The notes: generated from the letters alone by a model not told the origin. Shown: positions 47,292-60,993, counted from the stretch's first letter. The stretch: DNA of 64,000 nt from Mycolicibacterium alvei (GCF_010727325.1 NZ_AP022565.1:992001-1056000), one strand, 5' to 3'. Made by a program: numbers and translations.

Positions 47292-48101
47292 CTAGAGCAG
47301 CTGGGTGCTGGCGCCGCCGTCAGCGTAGACAATGGTGCCGGTGGTGGCGGGCAGCCAGTCGGACAGCAGGGCGCACACGGTCTTGGCGACCGGCTCCGGG
47401 TCCTTCATGTTCCAACCGACGGGCGCACGCTGATCCCAGCCCTCTTCGAGCAGCCGCATCTGGTCACCGGCTTCGGCGCCGAGCGCACCACCCACGATGG
47501 CGCTCATGGCCAAGGTCCGGATCGGGCCGGCGGCAACAAGATTGGAGCGGACACCGAATGGGCCGGCCTCACGAGCGACGAATCGGTTGACCGACTCGAG
47601 TGCGCTCTTGGCCACGGTCATCCAGTTGTACGCCGGCATCGCGCGGGTCGGGTCGAAATCCATGCCGACGATGCTGCCGCCCTCGTTCATGACCGGCAGG
47701 GTGGCCTTGGCCAGCGAGGCGTAGGAGTACGCCGAGATGTGGATGCCCTTGGCGACGTCGGCGTACGGGGCGTCGAAGAACGGGTTCACCCCCATGCCGG
47801 TCTGCGGCATGAAGCCGATCGAGTGGACCACGCCGTCGAGCTTGTTGCCCTCGCCGATCACAGCGGTGATCCGATCGGCCAGGCTCGCCAGGTGCTCCTC
47901 GTTCTGCACATCGAGCTCCAGGAGCGGCGCGGGTTTGGGCAACCGGTCGGCGATGCGCTGGATCAGCTTCATCCGGTCGAATCCGGTGAGCACCAGCTCA
48001 GCCCCGGCCTCCTGGGCCACCTTCGCGATGTGGAACGCGATCGACGAATCCGTGATGATCCCGGTGACGAGGATGCGCTTGCCTTCGAGCAAACCTGCCA
48101 T
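47292..48101 (-). CDS. inhA: NADH-dependent enoyl-ACP reductase InhA
   Basis: Reduces enoyl-ACP in the FAS-II cycle that builds mycolic acids, and is the target of isoniazid and ethionamide. The 269-residue length equals that of M. tuberculosis InhA. Cofactor and catalytic features are intact: [26 protein letters not shown] with the wild-type Ser94, and [11 protein letters not shown] with the Tyr158/Lys165 pair. Codon Ile21 is also wild type, so no common target-site resistance change is seen. ATG 48101 is 63 bp after fabG1 on the same strand; the pair forms the classic mabA-inhA operon. Confidence 0.99.
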   Translation of the reverse strand: MAGLLEGKRILVTGIITDSSIAFHIAKVAQEAGAELVLTGFDRMKLIQRIADRLPKPAPLLELDVQNEEHLASLADRITAVIGEGNKLDGVVHSIGFMPQTGMGVNPFFDAPYADVAKGIHISAYSYASLAKATLPVMNEGGSIVGMDFDPTRAMPAYNWMTVAKSALESVNRFVAREAGPFGVRSNLVAAGPIRTLAMSAIVGGALGAEAGDQMRLLEEGWDQRAPVGWNMKDPEPVAKTVCALLSDWLPATTGTIVYADGGASTQLL

Positions 48102-48164
48102 TAGTGCGACTCCTTCTTGGGAAAGTTTCAGTAGACCAATATCTTTGGGTCAGATCCAGATGGG

Positions 48165-48947
<783 letters not shown>

Positions 48948-49013
48948 TCACCAGCATGGTCTGAAAATCGCATCGCCGGTGCGGACTGCCGTCCGGCAGC
49001 GCGCGATCGTGGC

Positions 49014-50021
49014 TCAACCGGGCAGTCTGCGGTTGATCAGCAGGGCTGCCACCCCGGCCAGGGCCAGCACCAACGCACCCAGCCGCAGCCAGCCGAGGCT
49101 GGCATCGCCCTTGATGGTCTCGTAGCCGATCTGCTGCTGCAGCGAGGTGAACACCTGCTTGAGCTGTTCCAGGCTGGACGCGGTGAAGGCGTCACCACCG
49201 GACAGCTTGGCGATCCTGCCCAGCATCTCGTCGTCGACCGGAACCGGCTGGCGCTGGTCGTTGATCTCGACATAGCCATATGGCGTGCCGAAGGACACCG
49301 TGGAGATGGGCACCCCCTGGTCCTTGGCGGTGCGTGCCGCGGTGTAGGCGCCCTTCGGGTTGTCCGGATTGGACGGCACAGTCTCCTTGCCGTCCGACAT
49401 CAGCACGATGCGCGCAGGCGGCTTCTCGTCGCCGCCGCCGATCACCGCACCGACGGTGGCAATCGCCTGCAGTGCGGTGAAGATGCCCTCACCCGTTGCG
49501 GTCCGGTCGGCCAACTGCAGCTTGTCGAGACCGTTCTTGGTGGCCTCGCGGTTGGTGGTCGGCTGCACCAGGACGGTCGCCGTCCCGGCGTAGGCGATCA
49601 GGCCCAGGTTGATCCCCGGGGTGAGCTGATCGGCGAACTGCTTGGCTGCCTCCTGCGCGGCGGCCAGCCGGCTGGGCGCGACGTCGGTGGCCCGCATCGA
49701 CTGCGACACGTCGATCACCAGCATCACCACCGCGCGATTACGCGGAATCCGCACGTCATGGGTAGGACCGGCCATCGCCACCGTCAACAGGACGAGCGAC
49801 GCCGCCAGCAGGGCCGCGGGCAGATGCCGCCACCGGGTCGGCTGTTTGGGCGCCACACTCTCCAGCAGCTCCATGTTGGCGAACCGCAGCACCCGCTGTC
49901 TGCGCGCCCGCTGCACGATGACGTAATACGCCATCAGGCCCAGCACCACGAAGAGGAAAAGGAACCACCACACGTGCGCGAAGCCCGTCAGGCTCATCGG
50001 ACCAAGAATCGGTAAAGTCAT
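49014..50021 (-). CDS. VWA-domain membrane protein (BatA-like, Rv1481)
   Basis: A 335-residue membrane protein with two N-terminal helices (about residues 15-35 and 65-85), a von Willebrand A domain and a C-terminal helix. The metal-ion-dependent adhesion site reads [10 protein letters not shown] near residue 104, with a later TGEGIF Thr and SDGKETV Asp. Works with MoxR-type AAA+ chaperones in stress and envelope functions. Same length as Rv1481 (335 aa). Follows the Rv1480-like gene by 29 bp on the same strand. Confidence 0.94.
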   Translation of the reverse strand: MTLPILGPMSLTGFAHVWWFLFLFVVLGLMAYYVIVQRARRQRVLRFANMELLESVAPKQPTRWRHLPAALLAASLVLLTVAMAGPTHDVRIPRNRAVVMLVIDVSQSMRATDVAPSRLAAAQEAAKQFADQLTPGINLGLIAYAGTATVLVQPTTNREATKNGLDKLQLADRTATGEGIFTALQAIATVGAVIGGGDEKPPARIVLMSDGKETVPSNPDNPKGAYTAARTAKDQGVPISTVSFGTPYGYVEINDQRQPVPVDDEMLGRIAKLSGGDAFTASSLEQLKQVFTSLQQQIGYETIKGDASLGWLRLGALVLALAGVAALLINRRLPG

Positions 50022-50050
50022 GTGCTAGAAGTCTTTTCGCTTTCGATTTC

Positions 50051-51004
50051 TCATCGGCCGGCCAGGGCGCCACGCCGCCGGTTCGCTACGAACCGCACCA
50101 CATCGGCGATCCAGTCCCGGTCGGTGCGCAGACTCAGCAGCGGCGCATCGCAACGCCGCAACGTGCGTGCCACCTGTTCCCGGTGCGCCGCGGCGGCCCG
50201 CTCGAAGTCACTGCGCAGCTGCTCGTCGATGGTGAATTCGCGGGTGACGCCGGACTCGGTGTCCTGCAGCACCACATCGCCGATTGGGGGCAGCTCGACA
50301 TCGCGCGGGTCGAGGATCTCGATCCCCAGCACCTCGTGACGGCCGGCGATCGCCCGCAGCGGACGCATCCAGTTGATCGGTCCCAGGAAGTCGCTGATGA
50401 TCACCGCCATACCGCGCCGCCGCTCGGGACGACGCAGCGCGTCGATGGCCGCCGCCAGATCGCCACGGACCCCGGTCGGGGCCTTCGGCGTGGTGGCGAT
50501 GGCCCGCAGCAATTCCTGCTCGTGCACCCGCCCGCTCAGTGCCGGAACCCGGCGCACGATGTCGCCGTTGGCGATGATCGCACCGATCCGGTTGCCGCCA
50601 CCACTGTTGAGAAACGTGATCGCGGCGGCGGCCGCCACCGCGAGATCGCGCTTCTCACACCCGACGGTGCCGAAGTCCAGGCTGGCCGACATGTCGACCA
50701 CCAGCCAGGTCTCCAGTTCGCGGTCGGCGATCATCTGCCGCACGTGAGGCGTCTGAGTCCGCGCTGTCACCGACCAGTCCATCCGGCGCACATCGTCGCC
50801 GGGCTGGTAGATCCGCGAGTCCCCCGGCTCCGACCCCGGACCCGGGATCAGGCCGAGGTGATCGCCGTGGAGGACGCCATCGAGCTTGCGTCGCACCGTC
50901 AGCTCAAGCTTGCGTAATGCCGCCGTCAACGCGGGGTCCCGAATCTCCCCGCGCTTCAGAGACGGCAGATCCACTGAGCGTCGGGCCCCGGAAGAACTGG
51001 TCAC
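50051..51004 (-). CDS. DUF58 protein (Rv1480)
   Basis: A 317-residue protein of the MoxR-associated DUF58 family. The signature GDSRIYQPGDDVRRMDWSVTART near residues 60-80 and a degenerate VWA-like part VVDMSASLDFG are present. No membrane helix. The start is GTG 51004, which overlaps the moxR1 stop in GTGA, and the resulting length equals Rv1480. The longer frame upstream reads through moxR1. Partner in the MoxR1-DUF58-VWA set, probably a co-chaperone or client. Confidence 0.94.
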   Translation of the reverse strand: MTSSSGARRSVDLPSLKRGEIRDPALTAALRKLELTVRRKLDGVLHGDHLGLIPGPGSEPGDSRIYQPGDDVRRMDWSVTARTQTPHVRQMIADRELETWLVVDMSASLDFGTVGCEKRDLAVAAAAAITFLNSGGGNRIGAIIANGDIVRRVPALSGRVHEQELLRAIATTPKAPTGVRGDLAAAIDALRRPERRRGMAVIISDFLGPINWMRPLRAIAGRHEVLGIEILDPRDVELPPIGDVVLQDTESGVTREFTIDEQLRSDFERAAAAHREQVARTLRRCDAPLLSLRTDRDWIADVVRFVANRRRGALAGR

Positions 51005-52164
51005 CGACCACCGGCCGCGGCAGCCGCGGCGGGAACTGCGGGTGGAACCGAATGCCCTTGCTGCGGAAGCGCATTCACCTGCGGCAGCGCCACTGTCTGC
51101 AGGATCCGGTTGACCACGGTCTCCGCTGACACCTCGTCGGCCAGCGCATCGTAGGTCAGGACCAGACGGTGCCGGAGCACGTCGGGAATCACCTCGACGA
51201 CGTCCTGCGGGATGACGTAGTCGCGGCCCCGCACCAACGCCAGCGCGCGGGCTGCGGAGATGATCCCCAGTGACGCACGCGGCGAGGCGCCGTAGGCGAT
51301 CCACGCCTTGGCGTCGGGCATGCCGAACTTCTCGGGCTCGCGGGTCGCGGTGACGATCCGCACCACGTAATCCACCAGTGCGTGGTGCACGAAGTTGTTG
51401 GCCGCGAGTTCCTGGAGTCGCAGCAGGTCGCCGGTGTCCAGGATCTGCTTGGGCTCCGGGGGCTTGACACCCATCCGGTAGATGATCTCGCGCTCTTCCT
51501 CCGGCGACGGGTAGTCGACGTTGAGCTTGAACAGGAAGCGGTCGCGCTGCGCTTCCGGAAGTGCGTAGACGCCTTCCTGCTCGATCGGGTTCTGGGTGGC
51601 CATCACCAGGAAAGGGCTGGGCAGCGGGAAGGTCTTACCGCCGATCGAAATCTTTCGCTCGGCCATCACCTCGAGCAGTGCGGACTGCACCTTGGCCGGC
51701 GCACGGTTGATCTCGTCGGCGAGCAGGAAGTTGACCACCACCGGGCCGAGCTCGATGTCGAAGTCTTCCTTGCCCTGCCGGTAGATGCGGGTACCGATGA
51801 TGTCGGTGGGCACCAGGTCAGGGGTGAACTGAATGCGGGCGAAAGTGCCGCCGACGACCTTGGCGAACGTCTCGACCGCCAGCGTCTTGGCCACACCGGG
51901 TACGCCCTCGAGCAGTACGTGGCCCTTGGCGAGCAGACCGACGAGCATCCGCTCGACGAGCTGGTCCTGGCCGACGATGATCCGCTTGACCTCGAAGATG
52001 GCGCGTTCCAGGGTATGCACCTCGGCTTGCAGGCTGCCGTTGGTGGCGGCCTGCGGGGCAGCCGGCGCGGCGTGGGAGCCGGCCGATCCGGGCGGAAAGC
52101 CCGGCGCCGGGCTCGAACCGGGATAACCTCCGGCGCCCTGCGGCGGTCCACTCGGTGACGTCAT
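51001..52164 (-). CDS. moxR1: MoxR1-type AAA+ ATPase
   Basis: AAA+ chaperone of the MoxR family, 387 residues. After a Pro/Gly/Ala-rich flexible N-terminus (about 45 residues) it shows Walker A GVPGVAKTLAVE, Walker B LLADEINRAPAKVQ, sensor 1 ATQNPIEQEG and the C-terminal lid with SPRASLGIISAARA. ATG 52164 has GGGAGG 6 nt upstream. Lies downstream of the ripA-ripB genes on the same strand and leads moxR1-Rv1480-Rv1481. Ala/Pro-rich C-terminal tail. Confidence 0.96.
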   Translation of the reverse strand: MTSPSGPPQGAGGYPGSSPAPGFPPGSAGSHAAPAAPQAATNGSLQAEVHTLERAIFEVKRIIVGQDQLVERMLVGLLAKGHVLLEGVPGVAKTLAVETFAKVVGGTFARIQFTPDLVPTDIIGTRIYRQGKEDFDIELGPVVVNFLLADEINRAPAKVQSALLEVMAERKISIGGKTFPLPSPFLVMATQNPIEQEGVYALPEAQRDRFLFKLNVDYPSPEEEREIIYRMGVKPPEPKQILDTGDLLRLQELAANNFVHHALVDYVVRIVTATREPEKFGMPDAKAWIAYGASPRASLGIISAARALALVRGRDYVIPQDVVEVIPDVLRHRLVLTYDALADEVSAETVVNRILQTVALPQVNALPQQGHSVPPAVPAAAAAAGGR

Positions 52165-52299
52165 CAACTTCCTCCCACGGTGTTCGGCTAAAAACGCTGG
52201 TATTGCGCGTGTTGCTGATCGGGCAATCGGGTGCCCGTCGTCAACTATTCCAGGCACTTCGGAATCCGTCGACGCTGCCCGGAAGAGTTCAGGTTCCCC

Positions 52300-52995
52300 T
52301 CAGGATTCGATGATGCGGGCCGCATAGGGCTGGATACCTGCCGTGCGGACCGGACTCACGGTGACTTTCTCCGCGCTGCCCGACGCCTCCAGCATCTTGC
52401 CGCCGCCGAGGTACATCGCCACATGCTGGCTACCGCCCGGTCCCCAGAACAGAAGGTCACCGCGCTTTGCCTGCGCCACCGGCACCTTGCGACCGGTGTT
52501 GTACTGGTCTCCGGAGTACTTGGGGATCTGCACTCCGACCCCGGCGAACGCGTACCGGGTGAAGCCCGAGCAGTCATAACCGACCTTGCCGGCGTCGTAG
52601 TCCACACCGGGGCCTGGGCCGGTCAGCGTACCGCCGCCCCACGAGTACGGCACGCCCATCTGGGAACCGCCGCGCCGGATCGCGTATTCGATGGCCTGCG
52701 GGCCACGGACCCGGCCACCGGGGAATGTCGAGGCGGCCTGTTTGGGGGCCAACCCGATGGTCTGCAGGAACTGCGAACCAAGGCTCTGCGTGGTCTGCAG
52801 CGCGATCTGGCTGACCTGGAACGAGGCGTTGGCGATGGCTACCGGGTCCCCCGGCGCACCCGAGCTGACGACCTTCGGCAGGGTGGGATCCCATTGGCCG
52901 GCGTCTGGCGCGGCATTGGCCGGCGCCACCAGACCGATCGCCGCGAACGTGAACGCGGCGATCAGCGTCAGGCAACGAAACACGTAGGAGCGCAA
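52300..52995 (-). CDS. ripB: NlpC/P60 peptidoglycan endopeptidase RipB
   Basis: Secreted D,L-endopeptidase that cuts peptidoglycan stem peptides. A signal peptide (residues 1-29, ending APANAAP) is followed by a short linker and the NlpC/P60 domain with catalytic Cys in VGYDCSGFTRYAF, His in SQHVAMYLGG and MLEASGS. The 231-residue length is close to M. tuberculosis RipB (Rv1478, 241 aa). Start is probably TTG 52995 with GGGA nearby; a GTG four codons later is possible. It follows ripA by 10 bp, so the two are cotranscribed. Confidence 0.95.
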   Translation of the reverse strand: MRSYVFRCLTLIAAFTFAAIGLVAPANAAPDAGQWDPTLPKVVSSGAPGDPVAIANASFQVSQIALQTTQSLGSQFLQTIGLAPKQAASTFPGGRVRGPQAIEYAIRRGGSQMGVPYSWGGGTLTGPGPGVDYDAGKVGYDCSGFTRYAFAGVGVQIPKYSGDQYNTGRKVPVAQAKRGDLLFWGPGGSQHVAMYLGGGKMLEASGSAEKVTVSPVRTAGIQPYAARIIES

Positions 52996-53005
52996 TGTAT
53001 TCCCA

Positions 53006-54454
53006 TCAGTATTCGATATAGCGGACGACGTACGGGGTCATCCCGCTCGTGCGGACCGGGGAGATCTTGACCTCCGAACCGGTGTAAGGCGCTTCGAGCA
53101 TCTGGCCGTTGCCGAGATAGAGCGTTACGTGCTGGCTGCCGCCGGGGCCGTAGAAGATCACGTCACCGCGGCGCATCTGCGAGGACGGGATCTTGCGGCC
53201 GGCGTCATACTGCGAACCCGAGTAATGCGGCAGCTTGATACCGACACCGGCGAACGCGTAGAGGATCAGACCCGAGCAGTCGAACCCGACCGTGTTGGCC
53301 CCCGAATCGATGCCGCGACTCGGTCCGGCAGCGTTGCCGCCGCCCCAGGAGTAGGGAACGCCCATCTGGGAGCCTGCCCGTTGGATCACGTATTCGGATG
53401 CCTGCCGTCCGTAGACCCGCGGGATGGCCCCGTTGGTGTAGCCGGTGGGCGTCGGAATGATCCCGAGCTTCTGCAGGAATTGGCGACCCATGTTCTGTGT
53501 CACCTGCGCCGACGTCGACGAGATGCCCAGGATGGTGTTGATGATGGCCACCGGGTCACCGCTGACGAATGCGCTGGGGATCGCCGGCAGCGTCGGATCC
53601 CACAGGCTGTCCCAGTTCCGGCCGGCCTGTACCGGCGCGCCCGGGGCGCGATCCCAGTCGCCTGCCGCCGCCTGTGGTGCCGGTCGCTGCGCCGGGGCGG
53701 CCGGGGCACTCGGCGCCGAGGCCTGGTGCACCTGGGCGAGCTGGGCTTGGGCGGAGGCGCGTTCGGAGGTCAACCGCTGCAGTTCATCTCGCTGCGAGCT
53801 GAACGTCTGCTGCGCCGTGCGCAACGCCGCAACCGCAGTGTCCTGACTCGTCTGGGCGTCGACGGTGGCCTGGTCGGCGTTTTGCTTGGCCAGGCGTGCG
53901 GCCGACTCCCGGTTGACCTGCTCGGTACGGGCGCGCTGCAGGTCGGCGATCACCTTGTCGCTGCTGACCGCCAGGGTCTGACCGGTGGCGGCGGCGCTGA
54001 CGATGTCGGTCGGGTCGGACGCGGTCAGGTACGCACCGGCGGGGCCGCTGACATAGGTGGCCGCAGCGAAGGTGTCGAAGCGCTTCTGCGCCTCATCGAT
54101 GGCGGTGCCGGCGTCGGCAATGCCCTGTTGGCTGGCATCGACTTCCTGCTGCGCTGTGGCGGCCGCATCGCGGGCGTCCTGCACGTCGACGATGGCCTTG
54201 TTGACCGCTTCCTGCTGGGTCTGGATGGCGGCACCCAGCTCCTGCAGCTTCTGATCGGCGTTGGCCACCGCTGCGACGAGCGTTGCGACCTGACCGGGCG
54301 CCTCGGGCTCGGCGACCGCCGGGACACCTCCCGACATCGCCGTGGCAAGCAACATCCCGGCGGCTACCGGCACGGCCAGGAAACGGCCGTACAGCCGGGA
54401 CGCACAGACCCGATCTGCTCCTCGCGTGCGCGGGACGCCAACGCTGCGTCTCAT
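53006..54454 (-). CDS. ripA: Peptidoglycan endopeptidase RipA
   Basis: Septal D,L-endopeptidase needed for daughter-cell separation. The 482-residue protein has a signal peptide ending near AVAEPEAP, a long coiled-coil regulatory domain (about residues 45-245, Ala/Gln/Glu-rich), an Ala/Pro linker, a conserved helix (GDPVAIINTILGIS) and the NlpC/P60 domain with Cys393 in GFDCSGLILY, then SQHVTLYLGNG and MLEAP. ATG 54454 is chosen; the TTG three codons upstream sits too close to the AGGAG. Upstream 230 bp carry an elaborate palindromic region. Confidence 0.96.
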   Translation of the reverse strand: MRRSVGVPRTRGADRVCASRLYGRFLAVPVAAGMLLATAMSGGVPAVAEPEAPGQVATLVAAVANADQKLQELGAAIQTQQEAVNKAIVDVQDARDAAATAQQEVDASQQGIADAGTAIDEAQKRFDTFAAATYVSGPAGAYLTASDPTDIVSAAATGQTLAVSSDKVIADLQRARTEQVNRESAARLAKQNADQATVDAQTSQDTAVAALRTAQQTFSSQRDELQRLTSERASAQAQLAQVHQASAPSAPAAPAQRPAPQAAAGDWDRAPGAPVQAGRNWDSLWDPTLPAIPSAFVSGDPVAIINTILGISSTSAQVTQNMGRQFLQKLGIIPTPTGYTNGAIPRVYGRQASEYVIQRAGSQMGVPYSWGGGNAAGPSRGIDSGANTVGFDCSGLILYAFAGVGIKLPHYSGSQYDAGRKIPSSQMRRGDVIFYGPGGSQHVTLYLGNGQMLEAPYTGSEVKISPVRTSGMTPYVVRYIEY

Positions 54455-54519
54455 TCGACTCAAGTCTCCTATGGCTCAACGACGGCGTACCGGCGTTTGC
54501 TCGGGGCCATTGCACAGAA

Positions 54520-54633
54520 GTCACATGAGGCACAACTACAACAATGGCTACCGACTGCACCGTACGTCACATCTAGAGCCAAAGAAACATTGGTCACAAA
54601 TTACAAGTTTGTAATTGCGAATAGTGTGACCAA
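54520..54633 (-). promoter_or_regulatory. ripA upstream region with nested inverted repeats and GTCACA hexamers
   Basis: TTGGTCACA (54590-54598) and TGTGACCAA (54625-54633) are perfect reverse complements and enclose the 18-bp palindrome AATTACAAGTTTGTAATT (54599-54616). GTCACA occurs at 54520, 54566 and 54593, and its complement TGTGAC at 54625. The hexamer matches half-sites of the response regulator MtrA, for which ripA is a known target in M. tuberculosis. The full MtrA pair spaced by 8 bp is not seen. Confidence 0.55.
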
Positions 54634-54684
54634 TTAGTGATATTGAGCGTTATCCCGAACGAATGTTCGATGGACGTCGGGCAG

Positions 54685-55263
54685 CTACTCCGAGGAGGTG
54701 CGCGATGCCTCTGACCCGGCCGATTGTTTGCTGCGGCGCTGCAGAACCCGGGTGAAGGCGGCCGCGGCGGCGACGCCGAGGACCAATGCGATCGCGAGTG
54801 TGGTCCAGGGGAAATCCGGGGCGGAAATCTCGCCGACGAAATTCTTTGCGGATAACACCGGATTACCGGTCTTGGCGACGTCCTGTCCCGCTTCCAAAGT
54901 CACCCGATCGATCGTCGGACTGTACGTGCCGGCGAACGACGGGCTCAGCGCCAGGACGGTCGCGCCCGGATTGGCATGCCCGACCTCAGTCGCGATATCC
55001 CGCAGGGGGGTGTCGATACCCGGGTTACTCGGCAGCACGACGATCTTGAGGTCGATGCCCTCCTGTCGGGCATCGCTGACCACCTGACGCAGGGCTTCGA
55101 CATCGGCGGCGGGGGCACTGACACCGTCATCGCGAACGTCGGCCTGCACGGCCGCCATGCACTTCGCCAGCCCGTCGGGTTGGGTTGCATCGAGTCCTAC
55201 GGTGTCGCACACCTCGACCGGAATGTAGGCCGGCAGGAACGGGATGACATGGGGTCCGGTCAC
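54685..55263 (-). CDS. Rv1476-like membrane protein (TPM-like)
   Basis: A 192-residue protein with a mostly extracytoplasmic part and one C-terminal membrane helix (TTLAIALVLGVAAAAAFTRVL), then a short basic tail. The N-terminal PFLPAYIPVEVCDTVGLDA and LALSPSFAGTYSPTIDRVTLE segments are features of the actinobacterial family; function unknown. The start is uncertain: GTG 55263 gives a length close to Rv1476 (186 aa); GTG 55320 would add 19 residues. Lies upstream of ripA on the same strand and divergent from acn. Confidence 0.82.
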   Translation of the reverse strand: MTGPHVIPFLPAYIPVEVCDTVGLDATQPDGLAKCMAAVQADVRDDGVSAPAADVEALRQVVSDARQEGIDLKIVVLPSNPGIDTPLRDIATEVGHANPGATVLALSPSFAGTYSPTIDRVTLEAGQDVAKTGNPVLSAKNFVGEISAPDFPWTTLAIALVLGVAAAAAFTRVLQRRSKQSAGSEASRTSSE

Positions 55264-58383
<3,120 letters not shown>

Positions 58384-58420
58384 TCCTGACCGGACCGAAC
58401 GAAGCAGCGAAGGCGCACAC

Positions 58421-58999
58421 GTGCCCCGGGTGACCGACGACCACCTTGCGGCCCGGCGCCGTCAGATCCTCGACGGCGCCCGGCGCTGCTTCGGTCAGTA
58501 CGGATACGAGAGTGCGACCGTGCGACGGCTCGAAGAAACCATCGGGCTGTCGCGCGGCGCAATCTTTCACCACTTCAAGGACAAGGACACCTTGTTCTTC
58601 GAATTGGCCCGAGAGGACGCCGAGCGGATGGCCGAGGTGGCCGCCCGCGAAGGATTGATTCAGGTGATGCGGAATATGCTCGCCGCTCCCGAGCAGTTCG
58701 ACTGGCTGGCCACCCGCCTGGAGATCGCCCGAAAGTTGCGCAACGATCCGGCTTTTCACCGCGGCTGGGCCGAACGGTCAGCCGAGTTGGATACCGCCAT
58801 CACCGAGCGCCTGCGCCGTCAGAAGCAGGCCGGTCGCCTACGCGACGACGTGCCCAGTGCGGTCCTGCACATCTACCTGGACCTCGTGCTCGACGGACTG
58901 GTGGCCCGGATCGCCTCCGGCGAGGACCCGAGGAACCTCACCGCAGTGCTCGATCTGGTCGAGGACAGTGTGCGGCAGCAGACGCCGGCGGACAGCTGA
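58421..58999 (+). CDS. TetR-family regulator, probable aconitase repressor (AcnR-like)
   Basis: A 192-residue TetR regulator with the DNA-binding domain at residues 10-56 (ARRCFGQYGYESATVRRLEE, then IGLSRGAIFHHFKDKDTLF). Its place behind acn and its type match Rv1474c and AcnR of corynebacteria, which represses acn and senses citrate with metal. That function is inferred. GTG 58421. The C-terminal ligand domain keeps EIARKLRNDPAF and HRGWAERS segments. Confidence 0.93.
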   Translation: MPRVTDDHLAARRRQILDGARRCFGQYGYESATVRRLEETIGLSRGAIFHHFKDKDTLFFELAREDAERMAEVAAREGLIQVMRNMLAAPEQFDWLATRLEIARKLRNDPAFHRGWAERSAELDTAITERLRRQKQAGRLRDDVPSAVLHIYLDLVLDGLVARIASGEDPRNLTAVLDLVEDSVRQQTPADS

Positions 59000-59028
59000 G
59001 TCCGGCTACCGCACCGCCGTTGTGCCCG

Positions 59029-59223
59029 TCAGGCCCTGGCCCGGGTGCGGTGATTGGGCCCACCGCGGCTGCGCATCGTCGTTCCCGACTCGCGCAACAA
59101 ACTGTGGATCGAGCCGTACGAACGTCCGGTAGTAGCCACGAGCGTGCGGATACTGGCGCCCCCCTCGTATGCCTTACGAAGCTCTGCCAGCAGTTCGCTA
59201 CGGTTACCGTTCATTTCCCTCAT
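59029..59223 (-). CDS. Small helix-turn-helix protein (Rv1473A-like)
   Basis: A 64-residue basic protein. Nearly all of it is a helix-turn-helix: ELLAELRKAYEGGASIRTLV, then ATTGRSYGSIHSLLRESG, and an Arg-rich C-terminus RSRGGPNHRTRARA that could insert into the minor groove. GGGGAG lies 6 nt before ATG 59223, which decides the start among four nearby ATGs. Conserved beside the ABC-F gene in mycobacteria; targets unknown. Convergent with the TetR gene. Confidence 0.8.
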   Translation of the reverse strand: MREMNGNRSELLAELRKAYEGGASIRTLVATTGRSYGSIHSLLRESGTTMRSRGGPNHRTRARA

Positions 59224-59352
59224 CGACATCTCCCCGCTTGTGATGTCCCGACGGGTACCCACACTAGAAACCACCCACACATCGATGGGTCGATTTGTCC
59301 AACGTCTTAATTTGACGTGTCCGAAAGTGCGGTGGTTCTTCAGGATTCGCCG

Positions 59353-60981
59353 TCAGGCGAGTTCGATGAGATCCCGATATTCGGTAGACCAGAAGTCCTC
59401 GGTGCCGTCCGGCAGCAGGACCACGCGCTGCGGATCGAGCGCTTCGGCTGCGCCCGGATCGTGGGTCACCAGCACCACAGCCCCCTGGTAACTACGCAGC
59501 GCGTCGAGAACCTGTTCGCGTGACGCGGGGTCGAGGTTGTTGGTCGGCTCGTCCAGCAACAACACATTGGCAGTGGAAGCCACCAGACCCGCCAGCGCCA
59601 GCCGCGTCTTCTCACCGCCGGACAGCGTGCCCGCCGGCTGCTCCAGCTGAGGACCGGTGAACATGAAGGCGCCCAACAGACCGCGTAGGTCCTGCTCTCC
59701 GGTATCGGGCGCGGCGTGTCGGATGTTCTCCCAGACGGTCGCCCCGTTGTCGAGGGTGTCGTGCTCCTGGGCGAAATACCCGATCTTGCACCCGTGGCCG
59801 GGTTCCAGGGCTCCGGCGTCGGCAGTCTCCGCGCCGGCGAGCAGCCGCAGCAGCGTCGTCTTTCCGGCACCGTTGAGGCCGAGCACCACCACCCGCGATC
59901 CGCGGTCGATGGCCAGGTCGACACCGGTGAAGATCTCCAGCGACCCGTACGTCTTGGTCAGCCCCTTGGCCACCAACGGCGTTTTCCCGCACGGTGCGGG
60001 CGTCGGGAACTTGATACGGGCCACCTTGTCGGCCACCCGCTCGGCATCGAGCTCGGAGATCATCCGCTCGGCCCGACGCAACATATTCTGTGCGGCAACA
60101 GCTTTGGTCGCTTTGGCGCCCATCTTGGCAGCCTGCGCCCGCAACGCGCCTGCCTTCTTCTCGGCATTGGCGCGCTCGCGGCGACGACGCTGCTCATCGG
60201 TGGCGCGCGCGTCGAGGTACTTCTTCCAGCCCATGTTGTAGACGTCGGCCTCACCGCGCACTGCGTCGAGGAACCACACCCGGTTGACGACCTCGTCGAG
60301 CAGATCGACATCGTGGCTGATCACGACGAGCCCACCGGTGTGGTTGTGCAGGAAGTCCCGCAACCAGCCGATCGAGTCCGCGTCGAGGTGGTTGGTGGGT
60401 TCGTCGAGAAGCAGCGTTGTGGCCGACCCGGAACCGGTGTCACTCGCCGCGAACAGGATGCGCGCCAATTCGACCCGGCGGCGCTGACCACCGGAGAGCG
60501 TGCGCAGCGGCTGCGTCAGCACCCGATCGGGCAGGCCCAGGCTGGCGCAGATGCGCCCGGCCTCGCTCTCGGCCGCGTAGCCGCCCAGCGCCGAGAACCG
60601 CTCTTCGAGCTGACCGTACTTGCGGACCGCCTTGTCGCGCGCCGCATCGTCGGCGACCTCGGCCATCAAGACCTGCTGCTTCTCCAGGTCCGCCAAGAGC
60701 TTGTCGAGCCCACGGGCGGACAACACCCGGTCACGGGCCAAGACATCGAGATCGCCTTCTTTGGGATCCTGTGGCAGGTAACCGATTTCACCGGTCGTCG
60801 TGACAGATCCGGCGTACGGCTCACCCTCCCCTGCCAGAATCCTCATCGTGGTGGTCTTGCCTGCGCCGTTGCGCCCGACGAGACCGATCCGGTCACCGGG
60901 CTGCACCCGCAGTGCCGAGCCCTCGAAGGACAGCAGCGTGCGCGCGCCGGCGCGGACCTCCAGGTCCGTTGCGGTGATCAC
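59353..60981 (-). CDS. ABC-F family ATPase
   Basis: A soluble duplicated ABC ATPase of 542 residues without membrane helices. The first cassette has GRNGAGKTTTM, LSGGQRRRVELARI and LLLDEPTNHLD; the second has GLNGAGKTTLL, LSGGEKTRLALAG and LLLDEPTNNLD. A charged linker near residues 255-310 joins them. ABC-F proteins act on the ribosome as translation factors or antibiotic-protection proteins; the M. tuberculosis homologue Rv1473 is annotated as macrolide-related. GTG 60981 has AGGAGG 8 nt upstream. Separated from echA12 by 12 bp on the same strand. Confidence 0.95.
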   Translation of the reverse strand: MITATDLEVRAGARTLLSFEGSALRVQPGDRIGLVGRNGAGKTTTMRILAGEGEPYAGSVTTTGEIGYLPQDPKEGDLDVLARDRVLSARGLDKLLADLEKQQVLMAEVADDAARDKAVRKYGQLEERFSALGGYAAESEAGRICASLGLPDRVLTQPLRTLSGGQRRRVELARILFAASDTGSGSATTLLLDEPTNHLDADSIGWLRDFLHNHTGGLVVISHDVDLLDEVVNRVWFLDAVRGEADVYNMGWKKYLDARATDEQRRRRERANAEKKAGALRAQAAKMGAKATKAVAAQNMLRRAERMISELDAERVADKVARIKFPTPAPCGKTPLVAKGLTKTYGSLEIFTGVDLAIDRGSRVVVLGLNGAGKTTLLRLLAGAETADAGALEPGHGCKIGYFAQEHDTLDNGATVWENIRHAAPDTGEQDLRGLLGAFMFTGPQLEQPAGTLSGGEKTRLALAGLVASTANVLLLDEPTNNLDPASREQVLDALRSYQGAVVLVTHDPGAAEALDPQRVVLLPDGTEDFWSTEYRDLIELA

Positions 60982-60993
60982 GCTGCGGTCCTC

